From positions 186,001 through 250,000 of the forward strand of contig NW_024465777.1 in the NCBI RefSeq assembly GCF_017591425.1: a stretch of DNA of 64,000 nucleotides, in the 5' to 3' direction. Below the pieces are notes generated by a model that saw only the letters and a program-made list of their open reading frames with translations, had not been told where the DNA came from and ran no database searches. This DNA is from Ochotona curzoniae (lineage: Eukaryota; Chordata; Mammalia; Lagomorpha; Ochotonidae). Shown here one piece after another: positions 51,818 to 62,930 of this stretch (position 1 is its first letter; each line of letters begins with the position of its first letter). Both the position numbers and the translations under genes were made by a program.

Positions 51818-54800
51818 TTAGCGGAAGTGAATTCCAGTGATCTGGAAAAGAACAGGGAGAAGACATATCAATGAGTCAACATCAGAAATTAAAGAGTTGA
51901 AGGAATGGGGTACCTCCCAGCCTGACCACTCATTCCCTTTGAATCCCCGGGAGAAAAACTTGCCCTCTTTGAGCCTCAGTTTCCCCCTCTGATTGGAGTA
52001 GTGATCACATTACTTACCTCATTAATAGCTCCTGATTAGACTATTGACTAAGGTCCTATCACATCCCCCTTTTCATATTTCCTTGGTCTTTAAGTGGTGG
52101 TCACTGCTGTTATCATGGACAATAATGGCCCCTGTGACCAGCTTTCCCAGATAACACCTGAACTGCTTTTTCCCATCACAGCTTTCAGTGTTAGGTTAGG
52201 AAGAGCAGAAATGACTCTACTACCCTGTACAAGTCAAGCTGACACTCCCATCCAGGAATGTATGGAATCCCAAATCACCCAAACATTGTCCCTGCACTGG
52301 AGGTCAGCACCCTCCATGATGTGTACCCCATGCTGCATATTACATGCACATGCAAATGGAGGAGGTGATAACTTATCCCATCCCACACGAAGAAGATGTA
52401 TCAAGGCCCAATGCTGCATACCTTAGGTATACAATTCAATCACATGGTAACCTTGCTATGTGGAAGTGACACTGGCCGTTTCCCACAAGGAGCACTGCAT
52501 CACACTCTCTCTCCTGACTAATCAAACTGCCTGAACTAAAAGCCTCTTTCTCTCTAGCACTTGCTCTCACTTTCTCTAGAAACTGTCCCTGAATAAGAAG
52601 TGTAAAATTCCATGGCCACACAGAGAGAACACATTCCTGGGATCTTCAGGAATGTGCCCAAGGACCTCCCCCCACTGCCTTTCTAGGATCCCTGCAACCC
52701 TCACCAGGATCTGACTTTCCTTCCAGGCATCCAGTCCCTCTCAAGAGAGCTCCCAGCTGCCCAGTCCTTACCTCCTCAATCCAGTCAATGAAGGCCGACA
52801 CACGGGTGAAAACTGTGGGCTTCTTGGGGAAATTGCAGCCATAACCAGAACCAAAGCTGACTATGCCGTGGATCTCACACTCAGCATTCACTCCAGGACA
52901 GTTGAGAGGTCCTCCAGAGTCACCCTGTCATGGTCAGAGGGGTGGGGACTGAGCCACGTCTCAGCTGGAAGGAATTGTCCCTAACCTGGGGGTTGCAGAC
53001 ACACCCACACTGCTGCACCTCTCCCAGCCTCAGGGCCTCAGCTGGCCAGGACCAGGGTCTGTGCTACCACAGCTGCTGAGCAGGAAGGGACACACACAGG
53101 ACCTCAGCACAGCCCCTGGCACAGAGGAGCCGGAGACGCCAGCTCCCCCTGCTGACAGCACCTTCCCTGCTGCCTAGGAGGACTCAGCTGCCACAGCACA
53201 GTGGTTGAGGATCCCTGCAGAGCCCAGAGTGGGTGACTGGAGGTGGTGGTGCGAGAGTCCCTGCTGTGCTGCTGGGGAAGCCTGAGCAGGAGGAGGGACA
53301 GTGATGGTCCCAGGTGAGGGGGCCTGTGATCTGGGCCAGGATTCAGGGTGTGGGCTGTGCTGACTTCCTCCATGACCTGCCTGACCTGAAGCCTGACTGG
53401 ATTCAAGTCTATCTCCAGGTAGCTGGCTGAGAGTCACTGGGATGTGCCTTCCTATGGTAAGTATTAGCCAACTTACACTACATGCAGAGGATCCGGCCTC
53501 GCCAGCACACACATGGATCTCCTTCACGGTTGAACCCCAGTAGTCCCACTGAGAGCAGTGTGCGTAGTCTATCACTGGCAGCAGCCCCTTCAGTAGAACA
53601 TCTGAGATTGGCCCGTTGGCTGTAGGGACAGAGAGCAATGTGAGTGGGTTTGGGACATGGCTAGGTTCCCAGAGGTGGGGTATTCGAGGCCCACATATTC
53701 TCAGATCTGATGAGGACTCCCTCCCAACAGTCCCACCATCCTGTATGCACCACTGCATTATTGGCCATGGTCCTGAGGGCCCTGTCATTCTGCTGCTGTT
53801 CCTGGTCAGTACATACTGGAAGTGTAGCCCCAGCCAGTGACACAGCATGTTGTCCCATGTGGTAGGATGTAGCCAGGAGGAGGAAGGTGGCCAGGTTGGA
53901 CTTCAGCTGTCAGCACAGCACTGTAGTACAGCTTGAGGAGAGCAATGTCATAGCTGTGAGGGAGAAAGAGTCACCTGGAACCTGGTCCTCCTACAAGACC
54001 AAGTCCCATCGCAGACCTTTGTTCAAAGGCTATACATTTGGAATACCCTTACTGCTCCTATGCCCTTGAATCCAGCTTTAGCTCAGCCAACTCCAGAAAC
54101 GCCCACCTCTTTGGTCCCTGACAATCTTTTGCTGTCATAACTGTCCTTGGTTTCCACCTATGGTCATCACAATCCACACTCATCAGAATTCCTGTGTTCT
54201 GTCGCACATTGGGCTATGAATTGGGCATAGTGACTTAGAGGTACATATTATATCACAGTGCTGAAGTTCAAGTTCACACTCAGATTCTCATCCAGCTTCC
54301 TGTTCATGTGCACTGTGGATTAGCAGGTGATCAATCAAATGCTTGGATTTCAGCTGCCCACTTGGGAAACTGAGAGAATTCTAGGCTCTTTTCATTTGAG
54401 TAGGGGACCAGCAAAATATACATTCTCTCTCTCTCTCTCTGTCTTTCTGTCTCACTCTCTCCCACTAAAGTAAATAAATATAAATAAGTTTTCTAACTTA
54501 TAATGTCACACAGTTTTCAGGGAATGAACCCAGCCTTTCTGAGAAGGTTTATGGCTGATAGAGTCAAAGTCTGATCTTACTTGCTATTCCCAGGGGACTC
54601 TAGTGCCACTGCTCCCACACTTCAAGGACCACTTCACTGCCTGCTGTCACCCAGAACACTTCACTTGGGTCACTCTACTGTGTCTCCCTACTGCCCAGGA
54701 AGCTGTGCGAGGATGTGTCGGGGTCTCCATAAAATGTTCCTCACTTCCATAGTGCTTAATGAGGGCTTCGTCCCTCCTATGATCCCTCACCAGAAAGCGC

Positions 54801-57800
54801 TATAGCTCCCAGACACACAGGTGAGGCCTCAGCTGGCCTCCCTGCCCATCACTACCACCACCATGAAGGCATGCTCCAGGGTCATCTTGGACAAATGGAA
54901 ACCTGAGGCCCAGAGCAGGGCACTCACTGCCCAGGGCACTCAGGGAGGGACACCCACAGCACTGACAGTCCAGTGCTTCTCCTCTGACAACACAGCCATG
55001 AACCAGGCTGTGCTGGAGGAAACCTCTGCTGAGCACATGACACCTTGAGATTGGAGAAGGAGCCTGAGGGTCCTGGGCTCCAGGAACACTGAGCCCAGCA
55101 GCTCTGAGTGACATCCTGCCTCTCCCTGGAACTGTTTTTTCCCTGTGCAGTGGCAGAGGTTGGTGCTGCTGGTTCTTGAGCCTCTTCCCAGTGTGTGGGA
55201 GCTGGGCCCAGGCTGCTTACCCTCCCACTGTCCCTGGGAGTCTCCTAGATGAACTGTGGTTCATGGAGGGAAGAACACAGGAGCCTGGTCTCAGGCTGGT
55301 CTCACTCACCCTTTGGCTGCGTTATTGTTGTCATATTCTGGATGCACATAGACCTTTCCCACAGGGATGACCTGGTCAGATGGCTCTGGTTCACTCAGGT
55401 TGTACCTGCCCAGCAGCACCCAATATGGTCCACCATCTCTGAAAGAGAAAGGGAGGTCAGCCTGGGCCTATCAGTGAATTTGTCATATTCATGTGTTGAC
55501 TCATACTGCCTGGGTCTTACAAGGAAAAAGATCAGGGCAGGAATAGGGACAGTAGAACTCACACGACACAGTGTGCTGCAGTCAGAACCCAGTCACGGTC
55601 GATGAGGCTCCCTCCACAGATGAAGTACAGGCCCCCATTCTGTTCAAGCAGCAAGGCGACCTGGCAAGCCCCAATCCCCGAATAAATCAGGCTAGAAATC
55701 TATACACACAGTGAGGGTTGCTGTCTGGGTTTTGCACTGAACATCCTGAGAAGGCATATTTCATACAGAGAACACTAGATCCTTCTAAGACACTCAGCAC
55801 ACAATCTGTACAGCTGCTCAACTGGGTCTATCTCTTTTACTCTAGGACAACTCAGAATCCCCAGTCTCCCGACACCAGACCCTGTGTGCTCTCCCAAAGA
55901 CTCCCACATTCTCTGCCCTTTAGGGCACTCCAAACCATCTGCACCCTGAGAGCCCCCAAGACCCTTTAATCTCTCAGGCCACATTCTTCTGATCCTCAGC
56001 TCTTCCAAACTTCTTGGATCTTCTGAAGCATGACTCACCCTGAATCTTTCAGTTCCATTCAATTTCCCACTCATTCAGATTCTCAAATCTCTCTGGAGAA
56101 CAAGGTTGGGGAATGTGTCCCATTGCCCCAGGCTAATGTATTCTGTGTGCACACTGATGCTGACTACACACAGGCCGCTCAGTCAGGCACACATGCTCTC
56201 TGGCTGCTTTCCTGCTGCAATGGCAGGGCTAAGTCACTGCTGGAGGAGCCATGTGGCTGACAGGGCTACAGCACTCACTCTCTGCTCCCTCCCAGAACAC
56301 GTTGGCTAACCTCACCCTAGAGAACATCTTAGGCTATGGAAATGTTTTCTGCCTCTGTTGTCCAAGGTGGGAAGCATTGGCCACAGGTAGCTCAGAAACA
56401 TTGAAAATGTGGCTGGCATGAAGGAACTGAATGTTGGACATGTACTTGATTCACATTTAAATTCCTCATGCTGCTAATGGCTACTGTGTTCACCAGCACA
56501 GCGAGCCTCCCCACTCGGTATTGCCCTCCATAGCCCTGATTCAACTCTCCACTCTCTGTGCTCCAGAACTCAGATTCATGCTGTAGGACTCAAGGAACTG
56601 GAACCGATTCCCTAACCTCCTCTACACAGTGTCTACATTCCCCAACCCCCTCTATTAAGTGACTCTATTACTGCTGTTACGTTTTCTCTTGGCCTCAGAT
56701 TCTACTTTTTGTTCCCAAATCGCTCAATGAAGGTTGTAGATGAAACAGGTAATGCAACCATGTGAATGTGACTGAGCAAGTTTTCAAACCTGGGAAGCTG
56801 AGGTGTGAACTGCATAGGGAGCCATGGTGGCAGAACTGGAGGCCTTGCCGTCAGCACTTGGTGTCCAGAGCCCTCAGTGGTAATCAGTAAAGCTGGTGTT
56901 GCTCTTACCTGCCAGGGCTTGCTGTGGGGAGGATCTACAGGCACACCATTGACCACACGGCTGGAGGGGTTGGCGAAGTGGGTGGAGGGGATGTGGATTG
57001 GTGGGTGTGAGCCTGAGGCTAGAGAAGAGAGGAGAAGCATCAGTCAGCCAGATGGACCCCAAAAGGACAGGAAGTCAGGGTCCCAGTTCTAGAATACCAT
57101 ATATGGGTTGTGTGAGCCTGGGTAAGCTCCTTTCCCTCTATGATCCTCAGCAACAAACTATGAACAGTGAGCACTGGGACTAGAGCAGGGGTTTACAGAG
57201 TCCTGAGAATCCAATGGTTGAGATGAAAACACAGCCTCAGGTAATGGAACCCAAGAAAGTGTCTCTCTCTCTCTCTCTGTGTCTCTGTCTCTCTTTCTCT
57301 CTGTCTCTCTCTTCTCTCCCTCCCAGAACACATTAGTAGAATATTTCTGAAAGAGTAGAGGTTCTGAAATAAGATTTCCCGGGCTCAAAGCACAGAGACA
57401 CTTGCTCCTGGATGATCTCCTTTACTTCTCTGAGGGTCAGTGTGCCTTTCTGTAAAACGTGACAATAACAGCACTGACCTTGTGCAGCAAAGAGAATTGA
57501 TGACATGAGGTCATATGATAAACGTCCCTCAGTATAGCACATGATAAACATTAAGTGTTATCTCTTACCATGGTTGTCATTCAAGGGACTTTTCTTGTAA
57601 TGTGGCAGAGACAAGGACAAGGTTGAATCACAGGCTTTGAAGACAGGTGGGGACAGTATGAGAGGAAAATTGGACCATTCAGCAGAGGAGTGGGAATTCT
57701 GTTCAATACAGTCCAAGCACAAAGCAGACTCTTATTCATGAAACTTTGTCCACTGCCCCACCAAAGACTCCCTCTGTAACACTTGGTGCTGCTCCCAGTC

Positions 57801-58042
57801 TTTCTTCTGAACTGGTCCATCTCTTGCCTACCCCCTCTCCTTACCTCAGCTCCAAGATGAAATCCTTCACTGTTGTGACCCAAGTACATGTTGAGACTTC
57901 TATGCAATCAGATGTTGGGGATCATAAAACCTAGGTCACGAGAATATCAGGGCTCCTGGCTTAGGGCAGTATAGGAAGAACAGATTTGGACTGGGGACTT
58001 ACCCAGGGCCACAAGGAGGAGGGAGCTCAGCAGCCGGATCAT
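51818..58042 (-). CDS. CELA3: Chymotrypsin-like elastase, CELA3-type, copy D (complete, 277 aa)
   Basis: Secreted pancreatic serine protease zymogen, tandem paralogue of copy C. Minus-strand exons: 58,042-58,003, 57,018-56,909, 55,660-55,563, 55,438-55,310, 53,953-53,817, 53,619-53,477, 52,924-52,772 and 51,841-51,818; 834 nt with stop, all borders GT/AG, no lesion. Signal peptide identical to C; activation site PSSR/VVNG; His57, Asp102 and Ser195 present. S1 residues S189, A190, S192, G216 as in C. It keeps Trp27 (KPWQ) and has lost Cys122 (QPGHLPP), but has two new cysteines: Tyr137Cys (TTCCVTGW) and Trp207Cys (AECEIHG). Asp in FIDWIEE matches human CELA3, while C has Ala. The promoter has a canonical TATATAA, better than in C. 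C and D differ at about 19 amino acids by my count. Confidence 0.93.
54290..54505 (+). repeat. Degraded CSINE-like CT-rich element in intron 4 of gene D
   Basis: Counterpart of 36,060-36,295, with CT run at 54,424-54,468. Confidence 0.5.
57258..57322. repeat. (CT)n simple repeat in intron 1 of gene D
   Basis: CT/GTCT-rich run, counterpart of 39,066-39,115. Confidence 0.9.
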
Positions 58043-58086
58043 TGTGGATCTGGAGAAGAAGGGAAGGAGAAACGGAACCAGTACTC

Positions 58087-58093
58087 TTATATA
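58087..58093 (-). promoter_or_regulatory. TATA box TATATAA, gene D
   Basis: TATATAA on the minus strand, 45 bases before the start codon. Copies B and C have TATATTA at this place. Confidence 0.8.
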
Positions 58094-58143
58094 GGGCACA
58101 GAGAGGCAGAGGGGGCTGGGCTTGGCTGGGCCCCACTCCAGAA

Positions 58144-58169
58144 CAGGTGGTGGAACACCAGATCTCCCA
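58144..58169 (-). promoter_or_regulatory. PTF1-like bipartite site, gene D promoter
   Basis: On the minus strand TGGGA (58,169-58,165) and the E-box CACCTG (58,149-58,144), centres about 20 bases apart; identical layout in C, one E-box change in B. Confidence 0.6.
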
Positions 58170-58364
58170 TGGTCCAAGGCCATAGTCCGCACTCATTGCA
58201 TATGGAGGAGTGATAGTCAGTGGAAATATCCAGCTTTTCCTGCATCATGTGCCTGCACAGGTGGTACTGGGTAGCCAGCTGATCACACAGAAACAGAATA
58301 GAAATTTGGCATCAGAACATGCCACCTCCTTCAGGGACTAACACAGGTGCTAAAACTCCTCATC

Positions 58365-58490
58365 CTTGATTCACATCCTGCCTGGGACACCTCCTGCCTC
58401 TGAGAGCTTGAGCACACATCTTCACTTCTCTGAATCTCAGATACCCCATCCCTAACATGGGATCAATGTTATAATCTGTCTCAATAAAGA
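58365..58490 (+). repeat. MIR-like repeat upstream of gene D
   Basis: Counterpart of 40,155-40,290. Confidence 0.7.
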
Positions 58491-59089
58491 GACCTTGTAA
58501 GCACCTGCTCTCAGTAGATCAGGCCCTCCTCTAGGGGCTTTACTGAGCACAATACATGATCCCCATCCTTCAGGAGTTTGAGTCTGAGTGGGAAAGAAAA
58601 AAAGAACAAATTAGTAAAAAGAAGCAAAGGCTGAGTCCAGATGTGGGGGAAGATGCTTCAGAGTGGATGAAGAACATGAGATGAGCAGCAATGAGACTAT
58701 CTCACTAAGAGGGAAGCTAGAAAAGTGACATTTCAGCTGAAGGTTCATGGTCTGGTTGAATCCTGAAGGGAAAATAAAAGCTAGTCTTGATGCACACATC
58801 TGTGTTTGGCCTAGTAAAGACAGCACATGCAACAACTCCATTCCAAATGGAGTGCCTGTTTGATCCTAACTCTGGTCCTGTTTCCTGGCATGTTAAAAGC
58901 CAGAATATCATGGCTCAAGTACTCAGGTCCCTATTACCCACAGACTCACCTTGAGTTCCTGACTCTGGCTTTTGGTCGGGCTCAGTCCCTTTTGTTACAG
59001 GTATTTGGGCCAACGAATCAATCAATGGAAGAACTCCTTTTCTCTATGCCTTTAAATTAAATTAAAACAAAACTTTCACAAAGATGTAT

Positions 59090-59405
59090 TTGGGACCAGC
59101 ACTGTGGCACAGTGGTTTGAATCGTAGCCTGCAATGCTACCATCCAATGAACAGTAGTTTCAGGTGCATATTTTCTGCTTGCAATCCTGATCCCTGTTAA
59201 AACATCTGGGAAGACAACTGTTGATGGTCCAAATTCTGGGACCCTTGCACACACATGGGAGACCTGGATGCAGTTTCTTACTTGATCTCAACCTCACCCA
59301 ACCACGGCTGTTGTGGCCATTTGGGAAACAAACCAGGAGGTGAAAATCTGTTCTCTCCTCCCACCCCCCCTTTCTTTGCCACCCTGCCTTTCAAATAAAT
59401 TTTTT
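59090..59405 (+). mobile_element. CSINE2-like element, sense (unit 2)
   Basis: Head 'GGGACCAGCACTGTGGCAC', tail 'CCTTTCAAATAAA'. The same insertion as 40,885-41,180, so it predates the duplication. Confidence 0.85.
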
Positions 59406-59409
59406 TTTT

Positions 59410-59684
59410 AAAACATATTGACTTTATAAATTTGAAGGCAGAAAACCAGAGACAAAGACAAATATTGCCAATATGCAGGCTCACTCCCCTACTGCCTATA
59501 ACAGCTGCGGCTGAACCAGATTGAGTCTAAGACTGCAAGTTCTTCTCTCCGGTGTGAACACAGCACTGAAACATTACCTGCCACCCTTCAGCATGTACAT
59601 TAGCAGAAAACTGGATTTGGAATGATCCTGGGACCCAAATGCAGGCACTCTGATATGAGTTGCAGGTGTTTCAAGAGAGATGTC
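59410..59684 (-). mobile_element. CSINE-like element, antisense, at the edge of unit 2
   Basis: Counterpart of 41,200-41,475. Confidence 0.65.
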
Positions 59685-59685
59685 A

Positions 59686-60211
59686 TCTTTTTTTTTTTTT
59701 TGAAGATTTATTAAGCAGTCACAGAGTGTCAGGCAAGGAGCAGGGTGAAATCCTTTGCTCACCATCCATACAGACCAACCTGCAGGCTCATCTAGAGGAG
59801 AAGAGACAATCTAAATCCTCTTGAAGAAAATATTTGACACTTTAACACTTTGAGTTCGACAAATCCTACAGATAAACTGAAAGGTGGATGGGTGAAGGGA
59901 GGACAGAAGCTGTCATCTCACTAATAGAGGCCAGATTCACAGCAGGTGATGTCAGCACCATGGGTATCCAAAATGCGATTAGGAACCAAGAGAAGAATCA
60001 AAGAAAGAAACAAATTATAGCAGGTGTTCTTTGCCAGTTTCACTACCAGGAAGACACGGTTAGTTATGAACTGATTGGTTTAGCCAGAAGTGGGGACAAT
60101 TTGATACATTTAAGAGGAACTGAGGCACAGCACGGGGCCTCCTGGTGGAAGCTGCCTTGCTGCAGAATGGGACTCCAGTGTGAGACTCAAGCACCATGCA
60201 GTATGCTCCAA
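59686..60211 (-). mobile_element. 3' end of a retroposed polyadenylated transcript (identity unknown)
   Basis: Read on the minus strand the segment ends in GACTGCTTAATAAATCTTC followed by a pure A run (T run at 59,689-59,701). An AATAAA about 10 bases before a poly(A) tail marks an element copied from RNA. I do not recognise the body. It could be the 3' part of a retroviral transcript (R region) or another retrocopy. Confidence 0.4.
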
Positions 60212-60455
60212 GGGTAAGGAGAAGCCCATTGTTAAGGTCAGTGGGGCATGGGGGAGGGTGCACTATAACACAGAATGAGCTCAGATCTGATTCGCATTTT
60301 GTGAAACTCTTCTCCTGGGTGCTGCATGGAGAATGGGAGGGGTTATGGAGAAAGGAAACAACTGAGTTTGGTCACCTGGGCAGAGCCTAGGTCTGTGGGG
60401 ATAGCGAGGAACGGGCTTGTCTTGGGACAGGGAAGATGGACATGCAGAGTGAGTC
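60212..60455 (-). repeat. Diverged copy of the segment at 30,697-30,935 and 46,963-47,200
   Basis: Ordered shared blocks: TAAGGAGAAGCCC, CAGATCTGATTCGCATTTTG / TGGATCTGATCCACATTGTT, CTCCTGGGTGCT, GAGGGGTTATG / GAGGAGTTATG, ACTGAGTTTGGTCACCTG and GATGGACA. In units 1 and 2 this segment is part of the 3' flank, so this may be the edge of another, older unit. Confidence 0.65.
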
Positions 60456-60457
60456 AT

Positions 60458-61275
60458 AGTACATAGCCTCTTCCGGAAGTTAGAAGGAAATCAGGACCTT
60501 TCCATTGATCCATGAGGACCTCTTTCCATTTTACCAGAGGCTTAGGGGAGGATCCAATATGAGAACAATGTCTCGAGAATGAGCTCTCACCATTTTGATC
60601 CAAATTAAGATGGTTAAGCACAAATAAGGCATGATTTAAAATTCATTTAACATTCATTGAATGTTTGAATTCACCCTGCTGTAATTTGGATATTTGAATT
60701 TTTAAAATGTGGTTAGAACGCTCAGCTATAGCTTGACCTTGGGTGTTGTAAGGAATTCCAGTGCAATGAGAAATAGAGAACATAGAACAAAATGATTGAA
60801 ATGCCTTAGAAGTATATGCTGGAGCATTGTCTGTCTTTATAGCTTTAGGACAACCAAGTACTGCAAAGCAAGCACATAAATGTTGTGTAACATCTTTCAC
60901 TGCTTCTCCAGTTCGAGCCGTAGCCCAAATTACATGTGAAAAGGTGTCAACAACAACATGCACATACGCTACTCGTCCAAAGCTGGCAACGTGGGTAACA
61001 TCCATTTGCCACAAATCATTAGGCCTCAAACCTTTAGGGTTAACTCCCATCTTAGGGGCGGAATGCACCTCAGGACAGATTGTACATTCTCGCACAATAA
61101 CTCGAGCCGCCTCGCGGGGGAGACGAAACTGGAATCTAAGTGCAGTAGCATTTTGATGGTGAAGAGCATGGTTTTCTTCTGCAGCCTGAACTGTGCCCAC
61201 AAGAGTTTTTGTTAGGGAGTCAGCAAGTGCATTGCTCTCATGCACTGGTCCAGGCAGATTAGAATGGACTCTCAC
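60458..61275 (-). pseudogene. ERV integrase (broken)
   Basis: Residues from an HHCC zinc-binding motif (HALHHQ... CTICPE, about 61,180-61,070) through the DDE core (first Asp in WQMDVTH near 61,000, second in KTDNAP near 60,835, Glu in AIAERSN near 60,700). The main open stretch stops at 60,643. The C-terminal part (HALFVLNHLN... then WKGPD...GRGY) continues in another frame down to about 60,458, so at least one frameshift near 60,640 breaks it. This enzyme joins viral cDNA to host DNA. Confidence 0.85.
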
Positions 61276-61873
61276 ATGTTCGACAAAAAAAAGGCAAGTT
61301 CCTAAGATAAATTAGATCCTGTAGCTGGGTAAGCAAGGCAATGATGGCAGTGTGGCTGCCAGTTAAAGGAGTAGTCTCTATATGTGGGAAAAGAGTGGCA
61401 ATATAAGATGAATCTGTATAAAGGTTAAAAGCAACATCCTTTAAACGTTTAAATGCCTCAATAACAGCACAGAGTTCCACTCTCTGGGCTGATTTCTCCT
61501 CTGTCTTAAAGGAAATTTTTTGAGAATCTATAATTAAAGAAGCCATTCCATTTGATGATCCATCTGTAAAGACTAAGGAAGCAGGTTGAGGCACAGGAGT
61601 CGAGGAACAATTTTTTTGAAATATAACAGGATGGTCTTTAATAAAATGTAAAAGGGGGTTTTTGGGTAAGTGATGTGAAATTTTACCCACAAAGGTTAAG
61701 AGAGCAATTTGCCATGTCTCATCCTCCGATATTAAGTAAGTAAGCTGCTCAGAACTATAGGGAATAATTATTTCATCTACATCTTTACCAAACATTTCCT
61801 TACTCCTATGACGTCCTTTTGAAATTAAGGTAGAAATCAAAACACAGTAAAGAGTAATAACCTTTTTATGCAT
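61259..61873 (-). pseudogene. ERV RNase H and RT connection region (broken frame)
   Basis: Minus-strand open stretch with the RNase H signature TDGSSNG near 61,560, the catalytic Glu in RVELCAVIEAF near 61,470 and YTDSSY near 61,415. It is out of frame with RT above it (break near 61,870) and with integrase below it (break at an A run, 61,284-61,291). Confidence 0.85.
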
Positions 61874-62930
61874 GAAAGGGAGGTGTAGCCATTCTAAAGG
61901 ACCCTTGTTGCCATAAGCATCCAGTTGGGGTATGAACAGTGGGTAGAATAATTAACTGCCAGGGGAGGTTATAGTCAATCCTAAGAACTCTGTTTTGAGA
62001 TAATTTAGACTCAAACAACTGTAATGCCTTTCTTGCCTCATCTGTCAGTAGTCGTCGAGACCGTGGGTTAGAGTCTCCTCTTAATATATTAAACAAAGGC
62101 TGTAGGTCAGCAGTAGTTAATTTTAAATAGGGACGTAACCAATTTATATCTCCCAAAAGTTTTTGGAAGTCATTAAGAGTTGTTAGATTATCCATTCTGA
62201 GCTGTAAAGTCTGGGGTGAAACGAAATCAGAATGTATTTGCCGTCCTAAAAAATTATAAGGAGGTTGTACTTGAATTTTTTCAGGAGCTACTATCAAGCC
62301 ATGATTAGTCAAGACTTCAACTAATTGAGCAAGGGCTGTTTGTAGAAAAGCTCTGTCCCTGTGAGAAATTAATATATCATCCATATAGTGAATAACATAA
62401 ATTGTTGGAAATTTTTTCCTAAACTCTGTAAGGCTAAGTCCACAAATTTTTGACACAAGGTAGGACTGTTTTTCATACCTTGGGGCAAAACTTTCCATTG
62501 AAACCGTTGAAAAGGTCGTTTTAAGTTAGTGGAAGGCAGGCTAAAAGCAAAATTAGACCTATCATTTGGGTGCAAAGGAATGGTAAAAAAAACACTCTTG
62601 TAAATCTACAACAATGATATTATCTCCCCTCAGAACTGCAACAGGGGAGGGCAGTCCTGGCTGAAGAGCTCCCATGGGCTCCATAACAGTATTAACTTTC
62701 CTTAAATCCTGAAGTAATCTCCATTTTCCTAATTTTTTCTTGATGACAAAGATTGGAGTATTCCAAGGACTAGTAGAAGGTTCTAAATGTCCTAACAAAA
62801 GTTGTTCATTAATTAATTGATATGCTGCCTGTAATTTTTCTGTGGTTAGGGGCCACTGTTCTACCCACACAGGCGTGGAAGAGGTCCATATTATAGGGAC
62901 TGCTGTTGTTTGGACAGTGGCCCCAATCAA
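61866..62930 (-). pseudogene. ERV reverse transcriptase (broken)
   Basis: Starts with the palm/fingers motifs ([15 protein letters not shown] near 62,730, then a VDLQ motif near 62,600), continues [13 protein letters not shown] near 62,480 and the catalytic YMDD at 62,376-62,387. Two frame changes break it, one at the A8 run near 62,585-62,592 and one near 62,410-62,480. Copies viral RNA into DNA in the intact family. Confidence 0.88.

Larger units (their letters stand above)
46611..59684 (-). repeat. Segmental duplication unit 2 (13.1 kb, contains gene D)
   Basis: Counterpart of 30,345-41,475. The length difference is explained by the 1.84-kb L1 at 48,680-50,522 and small indels. Confidence 0.9.
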
